NCBI GenBank assembly: GCA_900761995.1
Contig: CAAFEY010000095.1
Span: 1-29,173 of the forward strand
DNA from: an uncultured Collinsella sp.
GTDB lineage: Bacteria > Actinomycetota > Coriobacteriia > Coriobacteriales > Coriobacteriaceae
Reading direction: 5' to 3'
DNA length: 29,173 bases
Of the stretch, positions 7,014 through 14,890 are shown piece after piece. The notes below the pieces were generated by a model that made no database searches, was not told the origin of the DNA, and saw only the letters and a program-made list of their open reading frames with translations. Numbering within the stretch: the first letter of the stretch is position 1; each line of letters opens with the position of its first letter. The position numbers and the translations under genes are program-made.

Positions 7014-8309
7014 ATGCTCGCCTTTTTACAAACCAACACACCCATCGTGATCTTCAACCAGATTGTGGTTACGCTGCTTACGGTCTGCTTTCTGTACCAG
7101 GTGGTCTTCTTTGTCATTGGTGCTCTCCGTGGTGAGGTCGCGCCCCCTAAGGCCAAAAAGCTGCATCGTTATGCCTTCTTTATCGCGGCGCATAACGAGG
7201 AGGCCGTGATCGCCAACCTTGTTCGCTCCATCAAGGACCAGGATTATCCGTCCGAGCTTATCGAGGTCTTCGTGGTCGCCGATGCCTGCACCGACAACAC
7301 GGCGCAGCTCGCGCGCGAGGCGGGCGCCGTCGTCTATGAGCGTAACGACCTGGCCCGTAAGGGCAAGAGCTGGGTCATGGACTTTGGTTTTGATCGCATT
7401 CTCAACGAGTATCCCGATACTTTTGAGGGCTATTTCATCTTTGACGCCGACAACGTTATTTCCCGCGATTACGTCTCCAAGATGAACGATGCCTTTGACC
7501 TGGGTTTCCATGTGGTCACGAGCTATCGTAACTCCAAGAACTTCGGCAGCTCTTGGATCTCGGCGGCTAATGCCACCTGGTATCTGCGCGAGGCACGCTT
7601 CCTCAACAACGCGCGCAACATCTGCAAGACGTCTTGTGCCGTCTCGGGCTCGGGCTACCTCATCTCCGCCAGTGTTATCGAGGGCATGCACGGCTGGCAG
7701 TTCCATACACTGACCGAGGACATCCAGTTCACCACGTTCTGCGCTATTCACGGCATCCGCATCGGTTATGCGCCGGCGGAGTTCTTTGACGAGCAGCCCG
7801 TGACGTTTAAGGCGTCCTGGAAACAGCGTATGCGTTGGACCAAGGGCTTTTACCAGGTGTTCTTTACCTATGGCAAGCATCTGGTCAAGTCGACGTTCCG
7901 CTATCGCCGGTTTGCCGCCTACGACATGTTTATGACCATCGCCCCGGGTATGCTGCTATCGCTGATCTCGATGCTCGCCAATGCGACGTTCCTGATCGTG
8001 GGTGGCCTTTCGCATGGTTTCTTGGCTACCGAGGTCGAGATGCAGGCTTGTGCCGCCTCGCTTATCATGACGTTCGTGATGATGTACCAGACCTTCTTTA
8101 TCCTGGCGCTGCTCACGACCATCTTTGAGTACAAGCACATTCATTGCGCTCAAAAGTGGCGCCTGGTGACCAACCTGTTTACCTTCCCGATCTTTATGTT
8201 CAGCTATATCCCCATCACGGTTGCCGCGCTGTTCCTGAAGGTCGACTGGGTGCCCACGCAGCACGCCGTTAACGTTACCCTCGATGAGGTCATGCAGGGC
8301 GCCAAGTAA
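7014..8309 (+). CDS. Processive family 2 glycosyltransferase (membrane-bound)
   Basis: This 431-aa membrane protein resembles BcsA/PgaC/NodC-type GT2 enzymes that polymerise or transfer sugars from UDP-sugars at the inner face of the membrane. An N-terminal hydrophobic segment precedes the cytosolic GT-A domain: AHNEEAVIANLVRSIKDQDYP, VADACTDNT, the DxD motif FDADN (Asp144, Asp146), TED (234-236, catalytic base) and QRMRW (271-275). The QxxRW motif marks processive enzymes. Three or more hydrophobic segments form the C-terminal part. I chose the ATG at 7014 because GGGAG lies 5 nt upstream; a TTG at 6999 is in frame but has no ribosome binding site. It has its own promoter and terminator. The product could be an exopolysaccharide or a glycolipid; no accessory genes are nearby to decide. 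Confidence 0.88.
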   Translation: MLAFLQTNTPIVIFNQIVVTLLTVCFLYQVVFFVIGALRGEVAPPKAKKLHRYAFFIAAHNEEAVIANLVRSIKDQDYPSELIEVFVVADACTDNTAQLAREAGAVVYERNDLARKGKSWVMDFGFDRILNEYPDTFEGYFIFDADNVISRDYVSKMNDAFDLGFHVVTSYRNSKNFGSSWISAANATWYLREARFLNNARNICKTSCAVSGSGYLISASVIEGMHGWQFHTLTEDIQFTTFCAIHGIRIGYAPAEFFDEQPVTFKASWKQRMRWTKGFYQVFFTYGKHLVKSTFRYRRFAAYDMFMTIAPGMLLSLISMLANATFLIVGGLSHGFLATEVEMQACAASLIMTFVMMYQTFFILALLTTIFEYKHIHCAQKWRLVTNLFTFPIFMFSYIPITVAALFLKVDWVPTQHAVNVTLDEVMQGAK

Positions 8310-8319
8310 CCACGATCAG

Positions 8320-8356
8320 AACCACCATAAAGGGGATGCACCTTTGTGGTGGTTTT
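8320..8356 (+). terminator. Rho-independent terminator after the glycosyltransferase gene
   Basis: AACCACCATAAAGG (8320-8333) pairs with CCTTTGTGGTGGTT (8341-8354) with one T:G wobble, and is followed by TTTTTG on the plus strand. The loop region reads GGGGATGCACC. Stem and loop are a variant of the terminator at 677-717, read in the opposite genome orientation. Confidence 0.87.
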
Positions 8357-8388
8357 TGCTTTAGAGCAGCCGTCCCGGGAGGTGTCCC

Positions 8389-8811
8389 ATGTTCTATATC
8401 CCATTTTGGATCTGCGCCTTTGCCGGTGCGGTGATCGATGCCCGTGAGCGGCGGTTTCCCAACGCGCTTGCGGCTGCGTGTGCCGTGGCGGCGTTTGCGG
8501 GCGTGTGGCTGGATGCGGGCTTGAACACGGCACTTGACCGCGCTGGCCTTGCGGTCATCGTGTACCTTTCTCTCGCGTTGACCGAGTCCCTCTGGCGGCG
8601 CCTCCGTCAAGCCCCCGGCATCGGCATGGGAGATGCCAAGGCACTCTTCGCGCTTTGCACGCTCGACCCAATGGGTGGCGTCGTGGCATTTGCCGCCGCG
8701 CTCCTGGTCCTTGCCCTCTCCTGCCTCATCACAAAATCGCGCTCCTTGCCATTGCTCCCATTTTTGGTGCCGATTTTTGCCATAATCGAGGTCGTGGGCT
8801 GCACATTGTAA
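8389..8811 (+). CDS. Minimal A24-family prepilin peptidase-like membrane protein
   Basis: This 140-aa, almost entirely hydrophobic protein matches the minimal A24A peptidase domain (TadV/CpaA type), which cleaves the leader of type IV prepilins at the membrane. Both expected active-site aspartates are present: Asp17 in VIDARERRFPN, which fits the D-x5-(I/F)PN block, and Asp82 in GMGDAKAL, the GxGD motif. The long cysteine-rich methylase domain of PilD is absent, as in TadV. A strong GGGAGGTG precedes the ATG. No pilin, ATPase or secretin gene is in the window, so its substrate must be encoded elsewhere. It lies 31 nt before the dNTPase gene and is probably cotranscribed with it. Confidence 0.75.
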   Translation: MFYIPFWICAFAGAVIDARERRFPNALAAACAVAAFAGVWLDAGLNTALDRAGLAVIVYLSLALTESLWRRLRQAPGIGMGDAKALFALCTLDPMGGVVAFAAALLVLALSCLITKSRSLPLLPFLVPIFAIIEVVGCTL

Positions 8812-8842
8812 CCGATTGCGCATCCTTCTTAAGGAGCATGCC

Positions 8843-10090
8843 ATGGCAACTAATCAAGAAACGGCCGTCATTAAGGCGCGCATGGATCGTATTCCCTCGG
8901 CGTTGTCGCCCGAACTTGTCGAGCGCATTTCCGCCGATCGTGCTTCGGGCTATGTCAACCCGTACCGTTGCGACGATGACCAGGTCATCCGTCGCGTTGA
9001 TCGGGCCGCAGACGAGGGCACGCTCATGCGTCCGGCATTTATGCGCGATGCCGAAAAGATTCTCCACCTGCCCGCGTATGCCCGATATGCTGGTAAAACG
9101 CAGGTCTTTAGCTTCCGTAGCAATGATGATCTGTCGCGCCGCGGCTTGCACGTGCAGCTTGTATCGCGCATCGCACTCGATATCGGCCGCGCTCTTGGGC
9201 TCAACTGCGATCTAATCGAGGCAATTGGCTTAGGCCACGACTTGGGCCACACGCCTTTCGGCCATGCCGGTGAGCGTTTTCTCAACGATATCTATCACGA
9301 GCGCACGGGTCGCTATTTTTTCCATAACGTGCAGTCGGTCCGCGTACTCGACGCCCTGTATGGCCGCAACGTGTCGCTTCAGACACTCGATGGCGTGCTA
9401 TGCCACAACGGCGAGTACGAACAGCGTGTTTTTGAGCTTTCGGACATGGGTTCCTTTGACCAGTTCGACCGAACCGTCGAGGAATGCATTGCCTCAGGCT
9501 ATAGCGCGATTGAGCACCTGCGTCCCATGACGCTCGAGGGCTGCGTGGTGCGTATCTCGGATATCCTTGCCTACGTCGGTCGCGATCGTCAGGACGCCAT
9601 TGCGGCTGGCCTGCTGTCTCCCGACGCTTTTGACGATGGTCGGGGCGGCGCCTATAACAGCTGGATCCTCATGCACGCTTCCATCGATATCGTTGAACAT
9701 AGCTACGGCAATCCGCGTATCGAGATGAGCGAGGACCTGTTTGAGGAGATCCGCCGGGCCAAGCGCGAGAACTACGAGAAGATCTACAGCAAGGGCGGTA
9801 TCGAGGGCGATTCCGAGGCGGAGCTGCGCGAGGCTTTCGAAAAGCTCTACGACCGTTGCCTGCAGGATATAAACGAAGGCGACGAGTCCTCCTACATATT
9901 TAAGCACCACATTTCGCGCATTGAGCAGCAGCTTTCCTACTACGACCGTACCTATGCATGGCAGGACGATAAGGACCAAGCCGTGGTGGATTACATCGCG
10001 AGCATGACGGACGGTTATTTCTGCGAGCTGACGAGCAAGCTGTTCCCGGGTCTAAAGTTTCCGCATCGTACCTATATTAACGAACGGTAG
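8843..10090 (+). CDS. dgt: Deoxyguanosinetriphosphate triphosphohydrolase-like HD-domain protein
   Basis: This 415-aa protein belongs to the dNTP triphosphohydrolases, which release triphosphate from dNTPs and so influence dNTP pools. The HD domain is visible: GLHVQLVSRIALDIGRALGL, then EAIGLGHDLGHTPFGHAGE with metal ligands His132-Asp133. The family block RFLNDIY follows. Length fits the non-E. coli (type 2) Dgt-like group. The ATG at 8843 is chosen because AAGGAG lies 6 nt upstream; an upstream TTG (8816) gives an unlikely N-terminal extension. In many bacteria this gene sits near dnaG and rpoD; here it is followed by rarA. Whether dGTP is the preferred substrate cannot be seen. Confidence 0.88.
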   Translation: MATNQETAVIKARMDRIPSALSPELVERISADRASGYVNPYRCDDDQVIRRVDRAADEGTLMRPAFMRDAEKILHLPAYARYAGKTQVFSFRSNDDLSRRGLHVQLVSRIALDIGRALGLNCDLIEAIGLGHDLGHTPFGHAGERFLNDIYHERTGRYFFHNVQSVRVLDALYGRNVSLQTLDGVLCHNGEYEQRVFELSDMGSFDQFDRTVEECIASGYSAIEHLRPMTLEGCVVRISDILAYVGRDRQDAIAAGLLSPDAFDDGRGGAYNSWILMHASIDIVEHSYGNPRIEMSEDLFEEIRRAKRENYEKIYSKGGIEGDSEAELREAFEKLYDRCLQDINEGDESSYIFKHHISRIEQQLSYYDRTYAWQDDKDQAVVDYIASMTDGYFCELTSKLFPGLKFPHRTYINER

Positions 10091-10105
10091 TTCGTATTTA
10101 TTCGG

Positions 10106-10111
10106 TATACT
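10106..10111 (+). promoter_or_regulatory. Candidate -10 element for rarA
   Basis: TATACT lies 16 nt after the dgt stop codon and 39 nt before the rarA start. A -35 hexamer is not clear. A promoter here would make rarA the first gene of the stress-module operon. Confidence 0.4.
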
Positions 10112-10150
10112 GTTTGTGGAAAACGTTTTTGATTGATGCACTGGATGGCT

Positions 10151-11500
10151 ATGGACGACCTTTTTTCTGCTTCGACGCGCGAGCGTTCCTTTCAGAATGC
10201 GCCGCTTGCGGTGCGCATGCGCCCCAATTCGCTCGACGAGTATGTGGGCCAGCAAAAGGCCGTCGGTAAGGGCTCATGGTTGCGTGCCGCGATCGAGCAC
10301 GACGTGCTTTCGAGCGTGATTCTGTACGGGCCGGCCGGTACGGGTAAGACGACGCTGGCCCACATTATCGCCAACCATACCAAGAGCGAGTTTGTCGAGG
10401 TCAGCGCCGTGACGGGCACCGTAAAGGACTTGCGCCGCGTGATTGACGAGGCCAAGACGCGCCTGAATACGTACGACCGCCGCACCATTTTATTCATCGA
10501 TGAGATTCACCGCTTCTCTAAGTCGCAGCAGGATGCCCTGCTGCATGCAGTTGAGAACCGTACCGTCATTATGATTGGCGCTACGACGGAGAATCCGTAC
10601 TTCGAGGTCAACTCGGCGCTGCTCTCACGTGGTCGAGTCGTGGAGCTTGAGCATTTAAAGGACGAGGATATCGCCATGCTTATCGAGCGTGCGCTCGAGG
10701 CACCTCAGGGCCTGAACGGTAAGTTCTCGGCCGATGAGGATACGGTCAAGACCATTTGTACGCTGGCTGCGGGTGATGCACGCTCGGCCCTGACGACACT
10801 TGAGTTGGCGAGCGAGATTGCCGTCACGCGTCCCGATACGGAGGGAACGCCAGCGCCGGCGGCGGGGGAGCGCTATCCCATCACCGTTGATGACGTAAAG
10901 ATTGCCAACCCGCGTCGTGGCTTTTCGTACGACAAAAACGGCGACATGCACTACGACATTATCAGTGCGTTTATTAAGTCTATGCGCGGTAGCGACCCCG
11001 ATGCTACGATCTATTGGCTCGCGCGCATGATTGATGCGGGGGAGGATCCCAAGTTTATCGCTCGCCGTATTATGATTCAGGCTTCTGAGGACGTTGGCAA
11101 CGCCGATCCGCAGGCGCTTTTGGTGGCGCATGCCGCGTTTAAGTCTGCCGAGGTCATTGGCTATCCCGAGTGCCGTATTAACCTGGCTCAGGCTGCACTC
11201 TATGTGTGCTTGGCGCCTAAATCCAACGCGTGTGAGGCTTCGATCGATGCGGCGCTGGCCGATATCCATAGCAGTGGCCTTCGTGAGGTGCCCAGCTATC
11301 TTCGCGATCGTCACCGTCCCGGCAGCGACGAGTACGGTGTATACAAGTACCCACATGATTATCCCGAAGGTTGGGTCGACCAGCGCTATTTGCCCGAAGG
11401 CCTGGAGCGTGGTGCCTTTTGGCAGCCTGCCGGCCGCGGTTGGGAAGAATGGCGTGTGGAGCAAAGCGAGCGCGACCGTAGCGGCAGGGCGCCAAAGTAA
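10151..11500 (+). CDS. rarA: Replication-associated recombination protein A (RarA/MgsA AAA+ ATPase)
   Basis: This 449-aa AAA+ ATPase acts at stalled replication forks and is related to clamp loader subunits and eukaryotic WRNIP1. The Walker A motif GPAGTGKTT is at residues 60-68 (Lys66), Walker B is FIDEIHRF with Asp117-Glu118, sensor 1 follows in IGATTENPYFEVN, and a sensor 2 Arg is expected in ARSALTTLELA. The C-terminal tetramerisation domain shows DPDATIYWLARMI and RRIMIQASEDVG, both typical. The start at 10151 gives MDDLFSAS, which matches the usual RarA beginning. No strong ribosome binding site is visible for any of the three nearby ATGs, so a few residues more are possible. The next gene starts 75 nt downstream. 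Confidence 0.94.
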   Translation: MDDLFSASTRERSFQNAPLAVRMRPNSLDEYVGQQKAVGKGSWLRAAIEHDVLSSVILYGPAGTGKTTLAHIIANHTKSEFVEVSAVTGTVKDLRRVIDEAKTRLNTYDRRTILFIDEIHRFSKSQQDALLHAVENRTVIMIGATTENPYFEVNSALLSRGRVVELEHLKDEDIAMLIERALEAPQGLNGKFSADEDTVKTICTLAAGDARSALTTLELASEIAVTRPDTEGTPAPAAGERYPITVDDVKIANPRRGFSYDKNGDMHYDIISAFIKSMRGSDPDATIYWLARMIDAGEDPKFIARRIMIQASEDVGNADPQALLVAHAAFKSAEVIGYPECRINLAQAALYVCLAPKSNACEASIDAALADIHSSGLREVPSYLRDRHRPGSDEYGVYKYPHDYPEGWVDQRYLPEGLERGAFWQPAGRGWEEWRVEQSERDRSGRAPK

Positions 11501-11575
11501 GCTTTTGGGAATCTTCCGTTCCCTTTGGGGGTACCATGAACAACGTCTGTATTTCGATTCCTTTGGGAGGCTTGT

Positions 11576-12169
11576 ATGAGTCCCATTCAAATCGCCTTGC
11601 TGCTGCTTGCCGTTGCCGGCGTGTGGGCTATCGTTGAGCTTGCGCTCACCCTGCGCAAAACCCGCACCGTTGTCGACTCGCTCGACAAGACGGTAACCGA
11701 CCTCAACAATACGATTGCCGAGGCGCAGCCCGTGGTGGCAAAGCTTGATGGTGCCGTTGATGAGCTTACGCCGGCACTTGCCCAGATGGAGCCGCTCCTC
11801 AAGTCGAGCAAGACTGCCGTTGACGCCCTGACGTCCAACCTCGTTGAGGTTGAGGCGGTCGTTCGCGACATCTCCGAGGTCACGGGCAGTATGGCCGAGG
11901 CCAGTAATGCCGTATCGAGCGTGACTGATTCTGCGGCCGGCGCCGTGCAGAAGCTCTTCAATAAGGTGAAGGCTCCTGCAGCCGACGCCGATCGTAAGCT
12001 AGCCGCTGCCGCCGCCGAGGCCGAGCAGCCTACCGAGCGCGTTCTGATCGGTGAGGCCGAGGACGAGGCCGCCGATGGTGCGGATGCGGCTCAGAAGCCC
12101 GCAGTCAAGCCGGCTCAGTATTACACCTATACGCCCGCCGAGTCCTCTGAGGAGTCCTGCGATGAGTAG
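11576..12169 (+). CDS. DUF948-type membrane-anchored coiled-coil protein
   Basis: This 197-aa protein has one N-terminal membrane segment (about residues 5-22), then a long predicted amphipathic/coiled-coil stretch with repeated VDxL/LDxAVDEL heptad-like spacing (residues 30-120). An Ala/Glu-rich variable tail follows. This is the pattern of DUF948 proteins, a family that in Bacillus includes the general stress protein YtxG. The biochemical role is unknown. A clear GGGAGG precedes the ATG. Its 3' end overlaps the RsbW-like gene by 8 nt, tying it to the regulator-sigma pair. The stress-related reading is inference from that context and from the Bacillus relative. Confidence 0.72.
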   Translation: MSPIQIALLLLAVAGVWAIVELALTLRKTRTVVDSLDKTVTDLNNTIAEAQPVVAKLDGAVDELTPALAQMEPLLKSSKTAVDALTSNLVEVEAVVRDISEVTGSMAEASNAVSSVTDSAAGAVQKLFNKVKAPAADADRKLAAAAAEAEQPTERVLIGEAEDEAADGADAAQKPAVKPAQYYTYTPAESSEESCDE

Positions 12170-12539
12170 CGAAGCAACCTGCCCCATCACGCTGACCGTT
12201 GCCGGCGACCCGCGTCTCGCTCGCCTTGTGCGCATGACGGCAGCCAACGTTGGTGCCCTGTGCTCCATGTCTGTCGATCGCATCGAGGACATCCGCATGG
12301 CTGCCGAGGAGGCTTTCATCTTTGGGTGCACCGCGGTCGACTGCGACGACATCACCATCAAATTCGATGTCGATGAGACTCACGTTGGCATGACTATTAC
12401 CTTTGGAGACCAGGCTACGGTTGATGAAAACGACCAGGCTGCGGTGTATGCCGAGTTCATCCTCGCGAGCGTGTGCGATTCCTACGAAAAGACTGCGGCG
12501 CCCCTGACGCTTTCCCTTGATCTCAAGGCGGATATCTAA
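12162..12539 (+). CDS. Degenerate RsbW/SpoIIAB-like (HATPase-fold) regulator
   Basis: This 125-aa protein lies immediately before a SigB/SigF-type sigma gene, where anti-sigma kinases of the RsbW family are usually encoded. The middle part VDRIEDIRMAAEEAFIFGC aligns with the RsbW N-box pattern (E-D-x-K-x-A-V-x-E-A-x-x-N), but the Asn that coordinates Mg-ATP is replaced by Phe. The later Gly-rich GLGL motif is also not visible: the corresponding region reads YAEFILASVCDSY. A non-catalytic sigma-binding protein is therefore likely. The ATG at 12162 overlaps the upstream stop by 8 nt; the downstream sigma gene starts 2 nt after its stop codon. Family assignment is moderate; the loss of motifs is directly visible. 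Confidence 0.62.
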   Translation: MSSEATCPITLTVAGDPRLARLVRMTAANVGALCSMSVDRIEDIRMAAEEAFIFGCTAVDCDDITIKFDVDETHVGMTITFGDQATVDENDQAAVYAEFILASVCDSYEKTAAPLTLSLDLKADI

Positions 12540-12540
12540 T

Positions 12541-13332
12541 ATGACCGAACGTTCCCGGAGCGGCAAGACCGCTTGGGACAAGGAGAAAACCCGCGAGCTG
12601 TTTCGTCGCTACAAGGAGACCGGTGATCCGGACGCCCGCGAGCAGCTCGTCATGTCCCATATGAACCTGGTAAGGTTCCTTGCCAACAAATTTAAGAATC
12701 GCGGCGAGCCGCTCGACGACCTGATGCAGGTTGGCTATTTGGGCCTGCTCAAGGCAATCGACCGCTTTGACCCTGAGCGCGGACTCGAGTTCACCACGTT
12801 TGCCACGCCCACCATCTTGGGCGAGATCAAGCGTCACTTCCGTGACAAGGGCTGGAGCGTGCGCGTGCCTCGTCGCCTGCAGGAGCTTTCTGCCAAGGTT
12901 AACCAAGCTACCGACAAGCTTACCAACGAGTTGCAGCGCTCGCCCAAGGTCGAAGAAATCGCTGAGTACCTGGACGTGACCGTCGACGAGGTCCTGGAGG
13001 CCATGGAATCCTCGTCGGCCTATACGTCGGTGCCCATCGAGGCTCCCGGAGCGTCCGATTCCGACGATGCGCCCTCGATTCTCGACCGCTACGCCGACGA
13101 CGACAACGAGCTCGACTTTACCGATGACCGTCTGGTCATTGAAGAGGCCATCCGCGATTTCTCGCCGCGCGAGCGCGAAGTCATCGAGCTGCGCTTTGTA
13201 AAGGGCATGACCCAGATCGAGATCGCCAAGAAGTTGGGCATCTCGCAGGTGCAGGTCTCGCGCCTGCTTCGCCGTACCCTTAAGAAGATTCAAGACAAGA
13301 TTGACCCCGACGGAGTGATGGTTCGTTCATGA
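12541..13332 (+). CDS. SigB/SigF/SigG-type RNA polymerase sigma factor (group 3 sigma-70)
   Basis: This 263-aa sigma factor directs RNA polymerase to a subset of promoters. Region 2 is clear (LVRFLANKFKNRGEPLDDLMQVGYLGLLKAIDRFDPERG and FTTFATPTILGEIKRHFRD). Region 3 includes the VRVPRRLQE and KVNQATDKL blocks. Region 4 has REREVIELRFVKGMTQIEIAKKLGISQVQVSRLLRR as its helix-turn-helix. Region 1.1 is absent, as expected for group 3. The family includes general stress SigB and sporulation SigF/SigG; a non-sporulating actinobacterium favours a stress role. It follows a degenerate RsbW-like gene by one base and overlaps the next gene by 4 nt (ATGA). Confidence 0.9.
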   Translation: MTERSRSGKTAWDKEKTRELFRRYKETGDPDAREQLVMSHMNLVRFLANKFKNRGEPLDDLMQVGYLGLLKAIDRFDPERGLEFTTFATPTILGEIKRHFRDKGWSVRVPRRLQELSAKVNQATDKLTNELQRSPKVEEIAEYLDVTVDEVLEAMESSSAYTSVPIEAPGASDSDDAPSILDRYADDDNELDFTDDRLVIEEAIRDFSPREREVIELRFVKGMTQIEIAKKLGISQVQVSRLLRRTLKKIQDKIDPDGVMVRS

Positions 13333-14738
13333 ATGAGCACCCCCAACAATCCGACCGCACGCTGCGCGATGCCCGCATTCTGACGCTTCGTATTTGGGCC
13401 GTCGTCGGTTGCATCGTTATCGCCGCTGTCATCTTTAACCTTATGGGCATCCTGGCGCCGGTTATCGAGTTCCTCGCTGTCGGTTCCATCATCGCTTTTG
13501 TGATGTCACCGATCACCAATTGGCTCGAGCATCACGGCGTCGGTCGTGGCATCGGTTCGCTCATCGCGCTCATCGTGGTTGTGGCGGTGCTCGTTGGCGT
13601 CGTCTGCATCCTGTCGCCGATTCTGTTCGGCCAGATTATGGAAGTCCTGAGCCGTCTGCCCGCGCAGCTTCGCGTTGCGGGCGGCGACCTCAATGAGATG
13701 ATCTCACACGCCAAGACGCTCAACAACACGCCGCTCAAGGAGTATCTGGACGACAATCTTTCTTCGCTGGTTACCGTGGCGTCGAAGTATGTCTCGCAAA
13801 TCGCTGCCGAGCTCGGTCGCGGTGTATTCCCGCTCATCACCAACACGGCCTCGCAGCTGTTCGTCATCTTCCTGGGCCTGGTGCTTGCCTATTGGATGGC
13901 CTGCGACTACCCTCGCATGCACCACGAGATCTGCATCATTATCGGTCAGGAAAAAGAGACCTCGTACCGCTTTATGGTCGCCATTCTGTCGCGCTCGGTG
14001 GGCGGCTACATGCGTGGCATGGTCGTGACGTCCATCTGCGGCGGTTTCCTCGCCTTTATCGGTTTTATGATCATCGGCCATCCGTATGCGGCGCTCATGG
14101 CTATCTTCACCGGCATCATGCATTTGGTTCCGGTCGTCGGCCTCTGGGTGAGCGCGGCAATCGCCACAGTGCTCGGTTTCATGTTCAGCCCCATGTTGGC
14201 GTTGTGGACGCTCATCGTGACGATGGTCGCGCAAAACGTCACCGATAACGTGATTTCGCCTAAGGTCATGCAGAGCTCGGTGCAGGTGCATCCCATCATG
14301 AGCCTCACGGCGCTCGTTATTGGCTCGGCACTCATGGGGCCCATCGGCATGATTATTGCTATCCCGCTGTGTGCGGCCCTCAAAGGTATCTTCGTGTACT
14401 ACTTCGAGAATGAGACCGGCCGCCAACTTGTGGCCTATGACGGCGCCGTGTTTAAGGGCACGCCGTATCGCGATGCCGAGGGCAACCCGGTCGCCGCCTA
14501 CGACGCGCTTGGGGACGATACGTTCATCTATGAGTCCGAGCTCATCGGTAACGAGACTGCGCCCGAGGCCAAGGCCATGCCCAAGCCTGAGCTCGATAAT
14601 CCCTGGATTAAGCTCTCTGGTCTGCAGCCCGATGCCACGGGCTTCTTCAAGAACCCCTTTGCCAAGGACGATGACTCCAACACGGACGACGATACCAAAA
14701 CCGGCATCGACGGCTCCATGGACGATGACGACAAGTAG
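13329..14738 (+). CDS. AI-2E family (PerM/YdiK-type) membrane protein
   Basis: This 469-aa polytopic membrane protein belongs to the AI-2E transporter family (formerly UPF0118/DUF20). About seven to eight hydrophobic segments are visible, with the family blocks in GIMHLVPVVGLWVSAAI and the C-terminal GMIIAIPLCAALKGI. Members have been linked to autoinducer-2 export or Na+/H+ exchange; the substrate cannot be inferred here. Its ATG overlaps the sigma-factor stop (ATGA). After the membrane domain there is a soluble tail of about 90 residues ending in a strongly acidic Asp-rich stretch (for example KDDDSNTDDDTK), unusual in length for the family. The gene is the last of the module and is followed by a terminator. 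Confidence 0.85.
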   Translation: MNEHPQQSDRTLRDARILTLRIWAVVGCIVIAAVIFNLMGILAPVIEFLAVGSIIAFVMSPITNWLEHHGVGRGIGSLIALIVVVAVLVGVVCILSPILFGQIMEVLSRLPAQLRVAGGDLNEMISHAKTLNNTPLKEYLDDNLSSLVTVASKYVSQIAAELGRGVFPLITNTASQLFVIFLGLVLAYWMACDYPRMHHEICIIIGQEKETSYRFMVAILSRSVGGYMRGMVVTSICGGFLAFIGFMIIGHPYAALMAIFTGIMHLVPVVGLWVSAAIATVLGFMFSPMLALWTLIVTMVAQNVTDNVISPKVMQSSVQVHPIMSLTALVIGSALMGPIGMIIAIPLCAALKGIFVYYFENETGRQLVAYDGAVFKGTPYRDAEGNPVAAYDALGDDTFIYESELIGNETAPEAKAMPKPELDNPWIKLSGLQPDATGFFKNPFAKDDDSNTDDDTKTGIDGSMDDDDK

Positions 14739-14789
14739 CGGGGTAATTCGGGCTAACATTCATACGCGCTAACATGCAATTTCGCTGAA

Positions 14790-14818
14790 GGGCCGGCATT
14801 GTGCCGGCCCTCTTTTTT
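14790..14818 (+). terminator. Rho-independent terminator after the AI-2E gene
   Basis: GGGCCGGCA (14790-14798) pairs with TGCCGGCCC (14802-14810) around a 3-nt loop, then TCTTTTTT. It closes the rarA-sigma-permease unit. Confidence 0.92.
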
Positions 14819-14844
14819 GCACAGGCGCGGTGGGATGGTAATAT
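14817..14844 (+). promoter_or_regulatory. Promoter of the alaS operon
   Basis: TTGCAC (14817-14822) and TAATAT (14839-14844) are separated by 16 nt. The -35 overlaps the T-run of the preceding terminator. The alaS start codon lies 46 nt after the -10. Confidence 0.6.
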
Positions 14845-14890
14845 CGTTACGTTTGAACTGTTTCGATGTGAAACCGAGGAGATTCCCTCT

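Noticed and set aside
11507..11534. GGGAAT and GGGTAC strings resembling a SigB -10 upstream of the DUF948 gene
   Set aside because: No GTTTAA-like -35 at 12-14 nt spacing for either. Autoregulation by the sigma factor would be attractive but is not supported by the sequence.
12051..12161. In-frame N-terminal extension of the RsbW-like gene
   Set aside because: The extension overlaps the DUF948 gene, is Arg/Pro-rich shadow sequence, and the ATG at 12162 gives the family-like start.
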